A model generated the notes under the pieces. That model made no database searches, was not told where the DNA came from, and saw only the letters and a list, made by a program, of their open reading frames with translations. Source: Corynebacterium crudilactis (GTDB lineage: Bacteria > Actinomycetota > Actinomycetes > Mycobacteriales > Mycobacteriaceae). Taken from it: 64,000 nt of DNA. The stretch covers positions 137,358 through 201,357 of the forward strand of contig NZ_CP015622.1 in the NCBI RefSeq assembly GCF_001643015.1, read 5' to 3'. Below are positions 34,567 through 43,408 of this stretch, one piece after another. Position numbers and translations under genes: made by a program. Every line of letters starts with the position of its first letter. The stretch's first letter is position 1.

Positions 34567-35457
34567 ATGCGTTGGTTCCATAAGAAGGGCGAACTGGCCC
34601 GAGATGGTTGGCAAAGCGTTGTCGATGCCACCACCCCAGGTTGGGAATACACCGGCATCCGCATTGCCGAACTGGGCAGTGGTGAATCGCTTGAACTGAA
34701 TGACACTGGTGTGGAACGCATCTTCATTCCACTTCAGGGCAGCTTCGATGTTGCCCACCATGGTCAGGTGACCCATCTTCACGGAAGAAAGTCAGTCTTT
34801 GATGGACCAACCGATGTGCTCTACCTCCCCACTGGACAAACAGCAACGCTCAGTGGTCAGGGACGAGTCGCCGTGGCGGAAGCTCCCACTCAGGAACCCA
34901 AGGAGTGGAAGTACATCGCTCCAGCAGAAACTCCTGTGGAGTTGCGTGGAGCTGGCCGCTCGAGCCGACAAGTCCACAACTTTGGCACCCCGGAAGCTCT
35001 CGATGCTGCTCGACTAATCGTGTGTGAAGTAATCACCCCAGGTGAAAACTGGAGCTCTTACCCTCCACACAAGCATGATGAGCACATCCCAGGACACGAG
35101 TCCAAGCTGGAGGAAATCTACTACTTCGAAAGCGCCCCATCGCGAGTTGGTGGCAGGGCCGAAGCAGCAGAAGGAGCTTTCGGAATGTTTTCCACCTACT
35201 CCTCACCAGCGGGGGAGATCGATATCAACGCCATGGTGTACAGCGGCGATATCGCGCTAGTTCCTTTCGGATACCACGGCCCTGCCGTGGCAGCACCTGG
35301 CTATGACTTGTACTACCTCAACGTCATGGCAGGACCTGATCCGGAGAGAATCTGGCTGATTAACGATGACCCAGCGCACGCCTGGGTTCGAGATACATGG
35401 ACCGGGCAAGCATTTGATGATCGCTTGCCATATGAGAACGCAAACAAGGAGGGATAA
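34567..35457 (+). CDS. iolB: 5-Deoxy-glucuronate isomerase IolB
   Basis: 296 residues in a bicupin fold. Metal-binding block SSYPPHKHDEH (His pair) and the later E in LEEIYYFE and H in PFGYHGPAVAAPGY match the IolB family. Isomerises 5-deoxy-glucuronate to 5-dehydro-2-deoxygluconate. Twenty bp after iolA; AAGGAGAG precedes the ATG. Confidence 0.95.
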   Translation: MRWFHKKGELARDGWQSVVDATTPGWEYTGIRIAELGSGESLELNDTGVERIFIPLQGSFDVAHHGQVTHLHGRKSVFDGPTDVLYLPTGQTATLSGQGRVAVAEAPTQEPKEWKYIAPAETPVELRGAGRSSRQVHNFGTPEALDAARLIVCEVITPGENWSSYPPHKHDEHIPGHESKLEEIYYFESAPSRVGGRAEAAEGAFGMFSTYSSPAGEIDINAMVYSGDIALVPFGYHGPAVAAPGYDLYYLNVMAGPDPERIWLINDDPAHAWVRDTWTGQAFDDRLPYENANKEG

Positions 35458-35463
35458 AATTTC

Positions 35464-37377
35464 ATGGCTGAAACGAAGAGAATGACAGTTAGCCAGGCAC
35501 TGGTTGAATTCCTTGGTCACCAGTGGACTGTCGACGGCGATATCCGCGAGCGCACCATTCCAGGCATGTTCGGAATTTTCGGACACGGAAACGTTGCTGG
35601 CATTGGCCAGGCACTCAAGCAGTACAACGTTGAACAACCTGAGCTCATGCCGTACTACCAGGCTCGTAATGAGCAGGCGATGGTGCACCAGTCTGTTGGA
35701 TATGCACGCATGCACCGCCGTCGTGGCACATACGCATCTGCCGCATCTGTTGGACCCGGCGCGACCAACCTGTTAACCGGTGCGGCTCTTGCTACCACCA
35801 ACCGTTTGCCAGCGTTGCTGCTGCCTAGTGATACTTTTGCCACCCGCGTGGCGGATCCAGTGTTGCAGCAGTTGGAGCAGCCATGGGATATCGGGCTGAC
35901 GGTTAATGATGCTTTCCGCCCTGTGTCTAAGTTCTTTGATCGGGTGCAGCGCCCGGAGCAGTTGTTCTCTATTGCGTTGGCTGCGATGCGTGTGTTGACT
36001 GATCCCGCAGAAACCGGTGCGGTCACCATTGCGCTTCCAGAAGATGTGCAGGCTGAAATGCTCGATGTGCCGGTGGAGTTCTTGCAGGATCGTGAGTGGC
36101 ACATTAGGCGCCCACGTCCAGAGCGTGCTGCGTTGGCTCGTGCGATTGAAGTCATCAAAAACGCTAAGAATCCGATGATCATTGCTGGTGGCGGAGTGTT
36201 GTACTCCGATGCGGAAACGCAGCTGCAGGCACTTGTGGAGCAGACTGGCATTCCAGTGGGTACCTCCCAAGCTGGTGGTGGCGTGTTGGCGTGGGATCAT
36301 GCACAAAACCTCGGTGGTGTGGGTGCCACCGGAACGCTGGCTGCCAACCGCATTGCTGGTGATGCTGATGTGATCATCGGTATCGGTACTCGTTACAGCG
36401 ATTTCACCACTGCGTCTCGTACTGCATTCCAGAATCCTGATGTCACCTTCATCAACATTAATATTGCTTCCTTTGATGCCTACAAGCACGGCACTCAGTT
36501 GCCAGTGATTGCAGATGCGCGTGAAGCAATCGTGGAGTTGGCTGAGGCTCTGCAGGGATTCACTGTATCGCAGGATTATGCGCAGCGTATTGCGAAGGAA
36601 AAGGCTGCGTGGGATACAGAAGTAGATAAGTCTTTTGCGCCCTCTGGTCTTGCGCTGCCTGGACAGCCGGAGATCATCGGCGCGGTGCAGGCGTCGACAA
36701 GCGAAAAAGACGTCATTGTGCAGGCCGCTGGATCCTTGCCTGGTGACCTGCACAAGCTGTGGCGTGTGCGCGATGCGCTGGGCTACCACGTGGAATATGC
36801 GTTCTCGTGCATGGGCTATGAAATCGCGGGCGGTATCGGCGCGAAGCGTGGACTTGATGCCGCAGGCGATGACCGCGACGTGGTGATCATGGTTGGTGAC
36901 GGCTCGTACCTCATGCTCAACACTGAGCTGGTCACGGCCGTGGCAGAAGGTATCAAGGTGATTGTGGTGCTCATCCAAAACCACGGCTATGCCTCCATCG
37001 GCCACCTGTCTGAAACTGTCGGTTCGCAGCGTTTTGGTACTTGGTACCGCGAATACGACGCTGACGCGAAGAACTTCCAGGGCGAGCAAATTCTGCCTGT
37101 CGATCTGGCAATGAATGCGCGCAGCTACGGCATGGATGTCATTGAAGTAGAACCAAGCGCGAATGCAATCGAGGATCTTAAAGCAGCGATGGCAACCGCG
37201 AAGGCTTCGGAGAAATCCACCTTCATCCACATCAACAGCGATCCGTTGATCTACGCACCAGACGGTGCTGGTTGGTGGGATGTGCCGGTCTCGGAGACAT
37301 CCACGCTGGATAGCACCAACGCGGCTCGTGAAGATTACCTGAAAAACCAAGCCCTCCAGCGTCCGCTGCTCGGCTAA
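35464..37377 (+). CDS. iolD: 3D-(3,5/4)-trihydroxycyclohexane-1,2-dione hydrolase IolD
   Basis: 637 residues, thiamine-diphosphate enzyme. N-terminal Pyr domain with the catalytic Glu in YQARNEQAMVHQSVGYARM; C-terminal PP domain with the ThDP motif GDGSYLMLNTEL (Gly478-Asp479-Gly480). Opens the inositol ring after dehydration. GGAGGGATAAAATTTC precedes the ATG, six bases after the iolB stop. Confidence 0.96.
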   Translation: MAETKRMTVSQALVEFLGHQWTVDGDIRERTIPGMFGIFGHGNVAGIGQALKQYNVEQPELMPYYQARNEQAMVHQSVGYARMHRRRGTYASAASVGPGATNLLTGAALATTNRLPALLLPSDTFATRVADPVLQQLEQPWDIGLTVNDAFRPVSKFFDRVQRPEQLFSIALAAMRVLTDPAETGAVTIALPEDVQAEMLDVPVEFLQDREWHIRRPRPERAALARAIEVIKNAKNPMIIAGGGVLYSDAETQLQALVEQTGIPVGTSQAGGGVLAWDHAQNLGGVGATGTLAANRIAGDADVIIGIGTRYSDFTTASRTAFQNPDVTFININIASFDAYKHGTQLPVIADAREAIVELAEALQGFTVSQDYAQRIAKEKAAWDTEVDKSFAPSGLALPGQPEIIGAVQASTSEKDVIVQAAGSLPGDLHKLWRVRDALGYHVEYAFSCMGYEIAGGIGAKRGLDAAGDDRDVVIMVGDGSYLMLNTELVTAVAEGIKVIVVLIQNHGYASIGHLSETVGSQRFGTWYREYDADAKNFQGEQILPVDLAMNARSYGMDVIEVEPSANAIEDLKAAMATAKASEKSTFIHINSDPLIYAPDGAGWWDVPVSETSTLDSTNAAREDYLKNQALQRPLLG

Positions 37378-37404
37378 ATCAAATCGTATTTAAGGAGAAC
37401 CACC

Positions 37405-38361
37405 ATGACCACTTCTGTACCTGCATCCACCAAAGCTTCATCTGTGGCTGGCGAAAACCCAGGCCTGCGCATCGGCACCGCACCTGACTCCTGGGGCGTG
37501 TGGTTCCCAGAGGATCCAAAGCAGATCCCTTGGGAGCGCTTCCTCGACGAGGTTGTCAAAGCTGGCTACACCTGGATCGAGCTCGGCCCATACGGCTACC
37601 TGCCAACCGACGCCAACCAGCTCGAAGATGAACTGGGCAAGCGCGGCCTGAAGCTGTCCGCCGGCACCGTGTTCACCGGATTCCACAAGGGCGAAGAGCA
37701 GTGGAAGCGCGCCTGGGATCAGGCACTCGACGTTGCAGGTCTGGCCTCCAAGTTGGGCGCTGAGCACCTCGTTGTCATCCCTGACCTGTGGCGCTCCGAC
37801 GCAACCAGCGAAGTACTGGAAGCTCGCACCCTTGATGATGAGAAGTGGGCAAAGCTTGCCGCCGGCCACGACCGCCTGGGAAAGGCGCTGCTGGAGGAAT
37901 TCGGCATGAAGCAGCAGTTCCACTCCCACGCTGACAGCCACATCGGCACCACCCGCGAAGTACTACGCTTCCTGGAAGAAACCGATGCTCGCTACACCAA
38001 CCTCTGCCTTGATACCGGCCACTTCGCCTACTACGGCGGCGACAACGTCAAGCTCATTGAGCAGCACCCAGAGCGCATCGGCTACCTGCACCTCAAGCAG
38101 GTCGATCCGACTTTGCTTTTCGACGTACTAAAGAACGACACCCCATTTGCCGAAGCCGTAACCCAAGGCATCATGATCGAACCACCACACGGCATCCCAG
38201 ACTTGGCCCCAATCATCGAAGCAGTCTCCAAGATCGACTCCGAGATCTTCGCCATCGTGGAACAAGACATGTACGGCTGCGACATCGATTACCCATTCCC
38301 AATCGCTGAGCGCACCCGCAAGCACATCTTCGGCTGCACCCACTTCGCACGCGTCAACTAA
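37405..38361 (+). CDS. iolE: 2-Keto-myo-inositol dehydratase IolE
   Basis: 318 residues, xylose-isomerase-like TIM barrel. The N-terminal block GTAPDSWGVWFPEDPKQIPWERFLDEV is specific to IolE; metal-site motifs are FHSHADSHIGT and LDTGHFAYYGGD. Dehydrates 2-keto-myo-inositol. TAAGGAGAACCACC gives a strong ribosome binding site. 27 bp after iolD. Confidence 0.95.
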   Translation: MTTSVPASTKASSVAGENPGLRIGTAPDSWGVWFPEDPKQIPWERFLDEVVKAGYTWIELGPYGYLPTDANQLEDELGKRGLKLSAGTVFTGFHKGEEQWKRAWDQALDVAGLASKLGAEHLVVIPDLWRSDATSEVLEARTLDDEKWAKLAAGHDRLGKALLEEFGMKQQFHSHADSHIGTTREVLRFLEETDARYTNLCLDTGHFAYYGGDNVKLIEQHPERIGYLHLKQVDPTLLFDVLKNDTPFAEAVTQGIMIEPPHGIPDLAPIIEAVSKIDSEIFAIVEQDMYGCDIDYPFPIAERTRKHIFGCTHFARVN

Positions 38362-38393
38362 TCACTTAAATCCTCTCAAGGAGTACAAAAATT

Positions 38394-39407
38394 ATGAGCA
38401 AGAGCCTTCGCGTTGGAGTTGTCGGTGCAGGAGCCATGGGCGCTGACCACATCGATCGCATCAACAACCGCACCTCTGGTGCACACATCTCCGCCATTAT
38501 TGAGCCCGATGCAGCCCGTGCTGCCGCAGCTGCAGAAAACGCGCCGGGTGCACAGGCCTTCACCCGCATCGAGGACGCCATCGCAGCCGACGCTGTTGAC
38601 GCAGTGCTGATCGCCGTACCAGGTCAGTTCCATGAGCCAGTACTTGTCCCAGCACTAGAAGCAGGCCTTCCCATCCTGTGTGAAAAGCCACTGACCCCAG
38701 ATTCTGAATCCTCACTGCGCATCGTCGAACTGGAGCAAAAGCTGGATAAGCCACACATCCAGGTCGGTTTCATGCGCCGCTTCGACCCTGAGTACAACAA
38801 CTTGCGCAAACTGGTGGAATCCGGCGAAGCTGGCGAACTGCTCATGCTCCGCGGCCTGCACCGCAACCCAAGTGTTGGTGAGAGCTACACCCAGTCCATG
38901 CTGATCACCGACTCCGTCGTCCACGAATTCGATGTCATCCCATGGCTCGCAGGCTCCCGAGTTGTATCCGTTGAAGTGAAGTACCCAAAGACCTCCTCAC
39001 TGGCGCACTCCGGCCTCAAAGAACCAATCCTGGTGATCATGGAGCTCGAAAACGGCGTGCTTGTCGACGTAGAGATGAACGTAAACATTCAATTCGGATA
39101 CCAGGTAGCAACCGAAGCGGTCTTTGAAAAGGGACTTGCCCGCATCGGCCAGCCATCCGGAATGCAGCGCTGGCGCGACGGTGAATTCCTGATCAACGAA
39201 CACACCGATTTCACCACCCGTTTCGCTACCGCCTACGACCGCCAGATCCAGAGCTGGGTCGACGCAGTCCACGAAGGCACCCTGGTCGCAGGCCCTAACG
39301 CATGGGATGGTTACCTGGTTGCACTGTCATGCGAAGCTGGTGTCAAGGCACTCGACGGCGGCGTCATCCCAGTTGATGCGGCACCTCGCCCAGATTTCTA
39401 CGCTTAA
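38394..39407 (+). CDS. iolG: Myo-inositol 2-dehydrogenase IolG
   Basis: 337 residues, Gfo/Idh/MocA family. N-terminal Rossmann fold with GVVGAGAMGADHIDR (NAD site) and the EKPLTPD motif with the conserved Lys; the C-terminal alpha/beta domain carries the substrate-site His in DSVVHEFD. NAD-dependent oxidation of myo-inositol to 2-keto-myo-inositol, the first step. Other MocA-type genes lie at 41775 and 45571. Confidence 0.94.
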   Translation: MSKSLRVGVVGAGAMGADHIDRINNRTSGAHISAIIEPDAARAAAAAENAPGAQAFTRIEDAIAADAVDAVLIAVPGQFHEPVLVPALEAGLPILCEKPLTPDSESSLRIVELEQKLDKPHIQVGFMRRFDPEYNNLRKLVESGEAGELLMLRGLHRNPSVGESYTQSMLITDSVVHEFDVIPWLAGSRVVSVEVKYPKTSSLAHSGLKEPILVIMELENGVLVDVEMNVNIQFGYQVATEAVFEKGLARIGQPSGMQRWRDGEFLINEHTDFTTRFATAYDRQIQSWVDAVHEGTLVAGPNAWDGYLVALSCEAGVKALDGGVIPVDAAPRPDFYA

Positions 39408-39419
39408 GGAGTTTTGAAC

Positions 39420-40292
39420 GTGGTTCGTATTGCTCTTGATCCCACCCCCTTCCACCATGATTACGATCTGTTGGATTTCCCCGACGTCACCGCACGTTTG
39501 GGATATGAATACATGCAGCTGACCCCTCATGTAGATTTCGGTCCTTTCTTCCGCTATCCGAAGGCAGACGATGATCTTGTGTCAGCCCTGAAAAAGCGTG
39601 CCAAAGATGCCGGAGTCACCATTCCTGCGTTGTTGCCAGTGCAGCGTATTTCCTGGCCGGAGGAAACCCAGCGCGTTGCAGCGGTACGCAACATCAAGCG
39701 CATCATCCAGTTGGCCGTTGATTTGGAAGTGGACACCCTCAATACTGAGTTTTCTGGACGCCCAGAACGCTCCGAGGATTCCGAAGACGCCTTCTACCGC
39801 TCCATGGAAGAACTCCTGCCAATCCTGGAAAAAGAGGGCATCAAGTTCAACATCGACCCACATCCCGATGATTTCGTGGAAAACGGTATTGAAGCATGGC
39901 GAGTCATCCGCGGCCTGAACTCCAAGCAGGTGGGCTTTGTTTACGTGGCACCCCACTCATTCCACATGGGTGACCAGGCCGAAGCAATTCTGCCAGCAGT
40001 AGGGGAGCGCCTCGGTGCCGTCTATCTGTCCGATACCTTCGACCACCACAAATCCCACGGACTGCGCTACATCACCAACCCTCCAGGCAATGCGGTGCGC
40101 GTACACCAGCACCTGAAAATCGGTGATGGAGATGTGAACTTCGAAGAGATCTTCGGCCTGCTGCGCTCCACAGGTTACCTTGACCGCGAAGACGCACTGC
40201 TGGTCTCCAACGTGTTCGCAGAAGATGAAGCAGCAGATGAAGTATCCCGCTACCAGCTGGAGAAAATCCGCTCACTCATCGAAAACGCATAG
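39420..40292 (+). CDS. iolH: Sugar-phosphate isomerase/epimerase-like protein IolH
   Basis: 290 residues from GTG 39420, with AAGGAG ending ten bases before it; TTG 39414 is possible but too near the site. TIM barrel of the AP-endonuclease-like/isomerase family: LNTEFSGRPERSED and NIDPHPDDF supply the usual metal-ligand segments. IolH is conserved in corynebacterial iol operons; its exact reaction is not firmly known. Ends the tightly packed run iolC-iolH. Confidence 0.9.
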   Translation: MVRIALDPTPFHHDYDLLDFPDVTARLGYEYMQLTPHVDFGPFFRYPKADDDLVSALKKRAKDAGVTIPALLPVQRISWPEETQRVAAVRNIKRIIQLAVDLEVDTLNTEFSGRPERSEDSEDAFYRSMEELLPILEKEGIKFNIDPHPDDFVENGIEAWRVIRGLNSKQVGFVYVAPHSFHMGDQAEAILPAVGERLGAVYLSDTFDHHKSHGLRYITNPPGNAVRVHQHLKIGDGDVNFEEIFGLLRSTGYLDREDALLVSNVFAEDEAADEVSRYQLEKIRSLIENA

Positions 40293-40310
40293 AGTTATCT
40301 CGAAACTACC

Positions 40311-40354
40311 AAGACGGTTTCTTTTCTTTAGATCTAAGGAGGAGAGACCGTCTT
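40311..40354 (+). promoter_or_regulatory. Hairpin between iolH and the MFS gene with a Shine-Dalgarno sequence in the loop
   Basis: AAGACGGT (40311-40318) pairs with ACCGTCTT (40347-40354). The 28-base loop contains AAGGAGG (40336-40342), a perfect ribosome binding sequence, but no start codon follows at normal distance: the next in-frame start is TTG 40371 or ATG 40386. No U-tract follows, so a plain terminator is unlikely. It could set the expression step between iolH and the transporter gene. Confidence 0.45.
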
Positions 40355-40385
40355 TCACCCTTTCATCTGATTGGACATCGACGCC

Positions 40386-41747
40386 ATGCGCAATGATCGG
40401 TCCTTTAGCGTTCCCATTGCGCTGCTTGCCGCGGGAGCACTGTTTCTAGAAATCCTCGACGGCACCATCCTGACAACCGCAGTCCCAGCTATTGCTCGTG
40501 ACTTCGGTATTGACGCCGTGGATGTCAGCATCGCCCTGGTTGCTTACTTGGCAGCTGCAGCAGCTGGTATTCCGGCTGCAGGGTGGCTGGCGGATCGATT
40601 TGGTGTGCGTAAAGTGCTATTACTGGCTTTAGCGGTGTTCACTGCAGCCTCCTTGGTGTGCGCGGTCGCGCCGGGGCTGACTGTGCTTACCGGTGCTCGC
40701 GTTATCCAAGGTCTTGGTGGTGCACTACTTGTCCCAGTCGGGCGATTAGCAGTAATCCGGGGAACGGATCCCAAAGATCTCCTTGATGCCATCGCGTTTT
40801 TAACCTGGCCAGCTCTGGTTGCCCCAGTGATCGCCCCACTTCTGGGAGGTCTTCTTGCCGATACCATTGGTTGGCGATGGATCTTCCTCCTCAACGTGCC
40901 CTTAGGAATCATCGCGATCATTGCTGGACTATTCATCCTGCCCAAGAACACTGCCGTGAATGTGAAACGATTTGATCTTCCAGGTTTCCTCGGCGCAATG
41001 CTGGTGATGGTGGCGCTGACCGTGGCTGCGGAGTTAATTTCCAGGGGAAGTTCGGCTGAACTTACTATCGCTGCATGCCTCGTCTTAAGTGCTGCGGTGG
41101 TATGCGGTTTTGTAGTGCGCTGGCTGCGAGTTCCAGGCCGACTTTTTGATCTCAGCATCATGCGCATCCCAGGTTTCCGAGTGGGTAATTCCTCCGGAAG
41201 TATCTACCGCTTGGTAATCACCGCAGCACCATTCATGTTCACTTTGCTCTTCCAAGTGGCGTTTGGGTGGTCTGCAACATTAGCGGGTGCCATGGTGGTC
41301 GCACTATTCGCAGGAAACGTGGCAATCAAACCTTTCACCACGCCGATCATTAAACGCTGGAATTTCAAACCAGTACTGGTCTTTTCTAACGCTGCTGGCG
41401 CCTTGGTATTGGCATCTTTTTTGTTCGTTCGTGCAGATACCCCACTGGTTCTCATCGTGCTGCTGCTCTTTGTTTCGGGCGCATTAAGGTCCCTTGGTTT
41501 CAGTGCCTACAACACCTTGCAGTTTGTCGATATCTCACCAGAACAAACCAGCAACGCCAACGTGTTATCAGCAACCCTGCACCAACTGGGCATGTCTTTG
41601 GGTATTGCGGTGGCAGTCATCGCCATGTCCCTTGCACCCACCGCCAACTGGGCATTCCCACTGGCAGCAGCGTTGTTCCTTATTCCTCTAATCGGCGCAC
41701 TATCTTTGCCTCGCGACGGCGGTGCCCGAGCCTTTTCCTCCTCTTAA
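40386..41747 (+). CDS. MFS transporter of the iol locus (DHA2/EmrB-like)
   Basis: 453 residues from ATG 40386; TTG 40371 would add five residues. Fourteen-helix-like drug/H+ antiporter layout: LEILDGTILTTAVPAIARDFG (motif C-like N-terminus), then GWLADRFGVRKVLLLALAVF (motif A), then RVIQGLGGALLVPVGRLAV. It sits between iolH and iolW in the inositol locus, as in C. glutamicum, where its role is unclear because uptake is done by IolT1 and IolT2. Export of a polyol or pathway intermediate is possible. Confidence 0.8.
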   Translation: MRNDRSFSVPIALLAAGALFLEILDGTILTTAVPAIARDFGIDAVDVSIALVAYLAAAAAGIPAAGWLADRFGVRKVLLLALAVFTAASLVCAVAPGLTVLTGARVIQGLGGALLVPVGRLAVIRGTDPKDLLDAIAFLTWPALVAPVIAPLLGGLLADTIGWRWIFLLNVPLGIIAIIAGLFILPKNTAVNVKRFDLPGFLGAMLVMVALTVAAELISRGSSAELTIAACLVLSAAVVCGFVVRWLRVPGRLFDLSIMRIPGFRVGNSSGSIYRLVITAAPFMFTLLFQVAFGWSATLAGAMVVALFAGNVAIKPFTTPIIKRWNFKPVLVFSNAAGALVLASFLFVRADTPLVLIVLLLFVSGALRSLGFSAYNTLQFVDISPEQTSNANVLSATLHQLGMSLGIAVAVIAMSLAPTANWAFPLAAALFLIPLIGALSLPRDGGARAFSSS

Positions 41748-41774
41748 AAACCCCCTTCTGAAAGGCATAAAAAC

Positions 41775-42800
41775 ATGACTATTCGAATCGGACTCGTTGG
41801 CTATGGCGTCGGCGGCAGGCTCTTTCACACCCCTTACATCCAAGCTTCCACGCACTGCGAACTAGTCGGCGTAGTTGCTCGTTCTGAAGGCACCAAAGCA
41901 GCCGTTGCAGAAGATCTTCCAGACGTAGCCATCGTGGGATCGCTGACAGAACTCCTCGAGCTGGGTGTGGACGCGGTGGTGATCTCCACCCCTCCAGCCA
42001 CGCGCCGGGAATTGGCGTTGGAAGCAATCAACGCAGGTGTGGCAGTCGTTGCCGATAAACCGTTTGCACCATCAGCCGCAGATGCCATGGAACTTGTCGA
42101 AGCCGCTGAAAAAGCTGGAGTGCTGCTCAACGTTTTCCACAACAGGCGCAACGACACCCACATCGTCACGGCACTGGGTATCCAAGAAGAACTCGGTGCG
42201 ATGCGCGGTCTTGACCTACGCCTGGACCTGATTGAACCTGATTCCTTGGAGGCAGGTCCTGAAGGTGGTTTGCTGCGCGATCTGGGCTCACACGTGGTGG
42301 ATCAGACTCTGGTTCTTATGGGGCCCGCGACTTCTGTGACGGCTCAACTTGGGTCCATTGATCTTCCAGAAGGTCCCACCAACGCAAGGTTCCGCATCGT
42401 TTTGGAACACGAATCCGGTGCCATGTCGCACATTGCTGCTAGCAAGATTGACCGCTTGGAGTCCTGGGAAATCCGCCTGGTGGGCGAGCGCGGCTCCTAC
42501 GTATCCAACTACACCGACGTGCAGACCGTGGCGATCAAACAGGGACTTCGACCAACCAATGACCGCGAACACTGGGGCTACGAATCGGAGGAGCGGTGGG
42601 GCACCTTGGTTACCGATGAAGGCTCAAAGGTGATTCCTTCAGCACAAGGCGATTACACCCGCTTCTACGATGCCTTTGCCTTGGCTGTGGAAAACGGTGG
42701 CGCAGGGCCGGTGCCTGCACGTGAAGGTGTTGCAGTGCTCAAGGTGTTGGATGCTGTAGCCCAGAGCGCTGCGGAAAAACGCACCATTGAATTGAGCTAA
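41775..42800 (+). CDS. iolW: Scyllo-inositol dehydrogenase-like oxidoreductase (IolW type)
   Basis: 341 residues, Gfo/Idh/MocA family. Rossmann motif GLVGYGVGGRLFHTPYI, DKPFAPSA with the conserved Lys, and the catalytic-site block VFHNRRND, then DLGSHVVDQTL. It aligns better with the NADP-dependent scyllo-inositol dehydrogenase IolW (which has LSVYHNRRWD and DLGSHIIDQ) than with IolG. Predicted to interconvert scyllo-inosose and scyllo-inositol. The ATG follows GAAAGGC at 9 bases. Last gene of the iol unit. Confidence 0.72.
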   Translation: MTIRIGLVGYGVGGRLFHTPYIQASTHCELVGVVARSEGTKAAVAEDLPDVAIVGSLTELLELGVDAVVISTPPATRRELALEAINAGVAVVADKPFAPSAADAMELVEAAEKAGVLLNVFHNRRNDTHIVTALGIQEELGAMRGLDLRLDLIEPDSLEAGPEGGLLRDLGSHVVDQTLVLMGPATSVTAQLGSIDLPEGPTNARFRIVLEHESGAMSHIAASKIDRLESWEIRLVGERGSYVSNYTDVQTVAIKQGLRPTNDREHWGYESEERWGTLVTDEGSKVIPSAQGDYTRFYDAFALAVENGGAGPVPAREGVAVLKVLDAVAQSAAEKRTIELS

Positions 42801-42897
42801 GGAGAAGTGCTGCTGGCTGCTAGCGGTAATTAGACGTCTGTCTCTAGGGATGCCGCATCCCGCCGGCGCTCCTAGGGTCCGTTTGTAAAACCTAGAC

Positions 42898-42917
42898 TTC
42901 CGAATACGTTCCGAATA
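42898..42917 (+). promoter_or_regulatory. Direct repeats before the antitoxin gene
   Basis: TTCCGAATA occurs at 42898-42906 and 42909-42917, an 11-bp period, ending 10 bp before the antitoxin start. Such repeats commonly serve autoregulation by Phd/YefM-type antitoxins; binding here is inference. A leader of the mRNA may start within them. Confidence 0.4.
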
Positions 42918-42927
42918 GGGTGGGGGT

Positions 42928-43386
42928 ATGAGTAAGATAGTTGATCTGCGCTATCGGACCCGGCGTTCCTCGGAGTTGAGTAAACGCTCTGCTGAAGTCT
43001 TTGCCGAAGCTGAAGAACATCCCATTACTGTGACACGTCGTGATGGTGAAGCGTTGGTATTGATGTCGCAGCGCGAAGCTGACGGGCGAGCCCGCCTGCT
43101 GGAGTTGGCTGCACAGTTAATTACTGTGGCCACTGATCATCAGGGCACCTTAGCCGAACGTATGGCGAAAGTATTCCCGTGGATGCTGGCCCTGTCAGTG
43201 GCGGATCGTGAGGCGTGTGCCCGTGAGATTCTTGACGCTGCACGAGCATCGTTTGCAACCGAACAACCTCACCTCGCTCTTACTGAACTGACCTCATGGA
43301 AAGAAACAGCAGCAGCTGTTGCTGCTGGATTGAGTAACACTGATCTGCAGTGGTACGACGATCCGCATCTGGTGGAGCGTCCCTAA
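42928..43386 (+). CDS. Phd/YefM-like antitoxin with long C-terminal extension
   Basis: 152 residues. Residues about 10-55 (SELSKRSAEVFAEAEEHPITVTRRDGEALVLMSQREAD) fit the Phd/YefM DNA-binding domain; the other 95 residues are a longer helical extension than in classical antitoxins (80-90 residues). An autoregulatory-type repeat precedes it. The partner toxin should lie just downstream, but an IS6-type element begins 22 bp after the stop. A GTG at 43389 opens MAGKKSE and runs straight into the element, so the toxin seems to be lost. Confidence 0.7.
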   Translation: MSKIVDLRYRTRRSSELSKRSAEVFAEAEEHPITVTRRDGEALVLMSQREADGRARLLELAAQLITVATDHQGTLAERMAKVFPWMLALSVADREACAREILDAARASFATEQPHLALTELTSWKETAAAVAAGLSNTDLQWYDDPHLVERP

Positions 43387-43408
43387 GCGTGGCTGGAAAG
43401 AAAAGCGA

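Noticed and set aside
35773-37350. Open frame of 525 codons on the minus strand
   Set aside because: It is antisense to iolD over almost its full length, has no recognisable motif, and the opposite strand has clear thiamine-diphosphate motifs.
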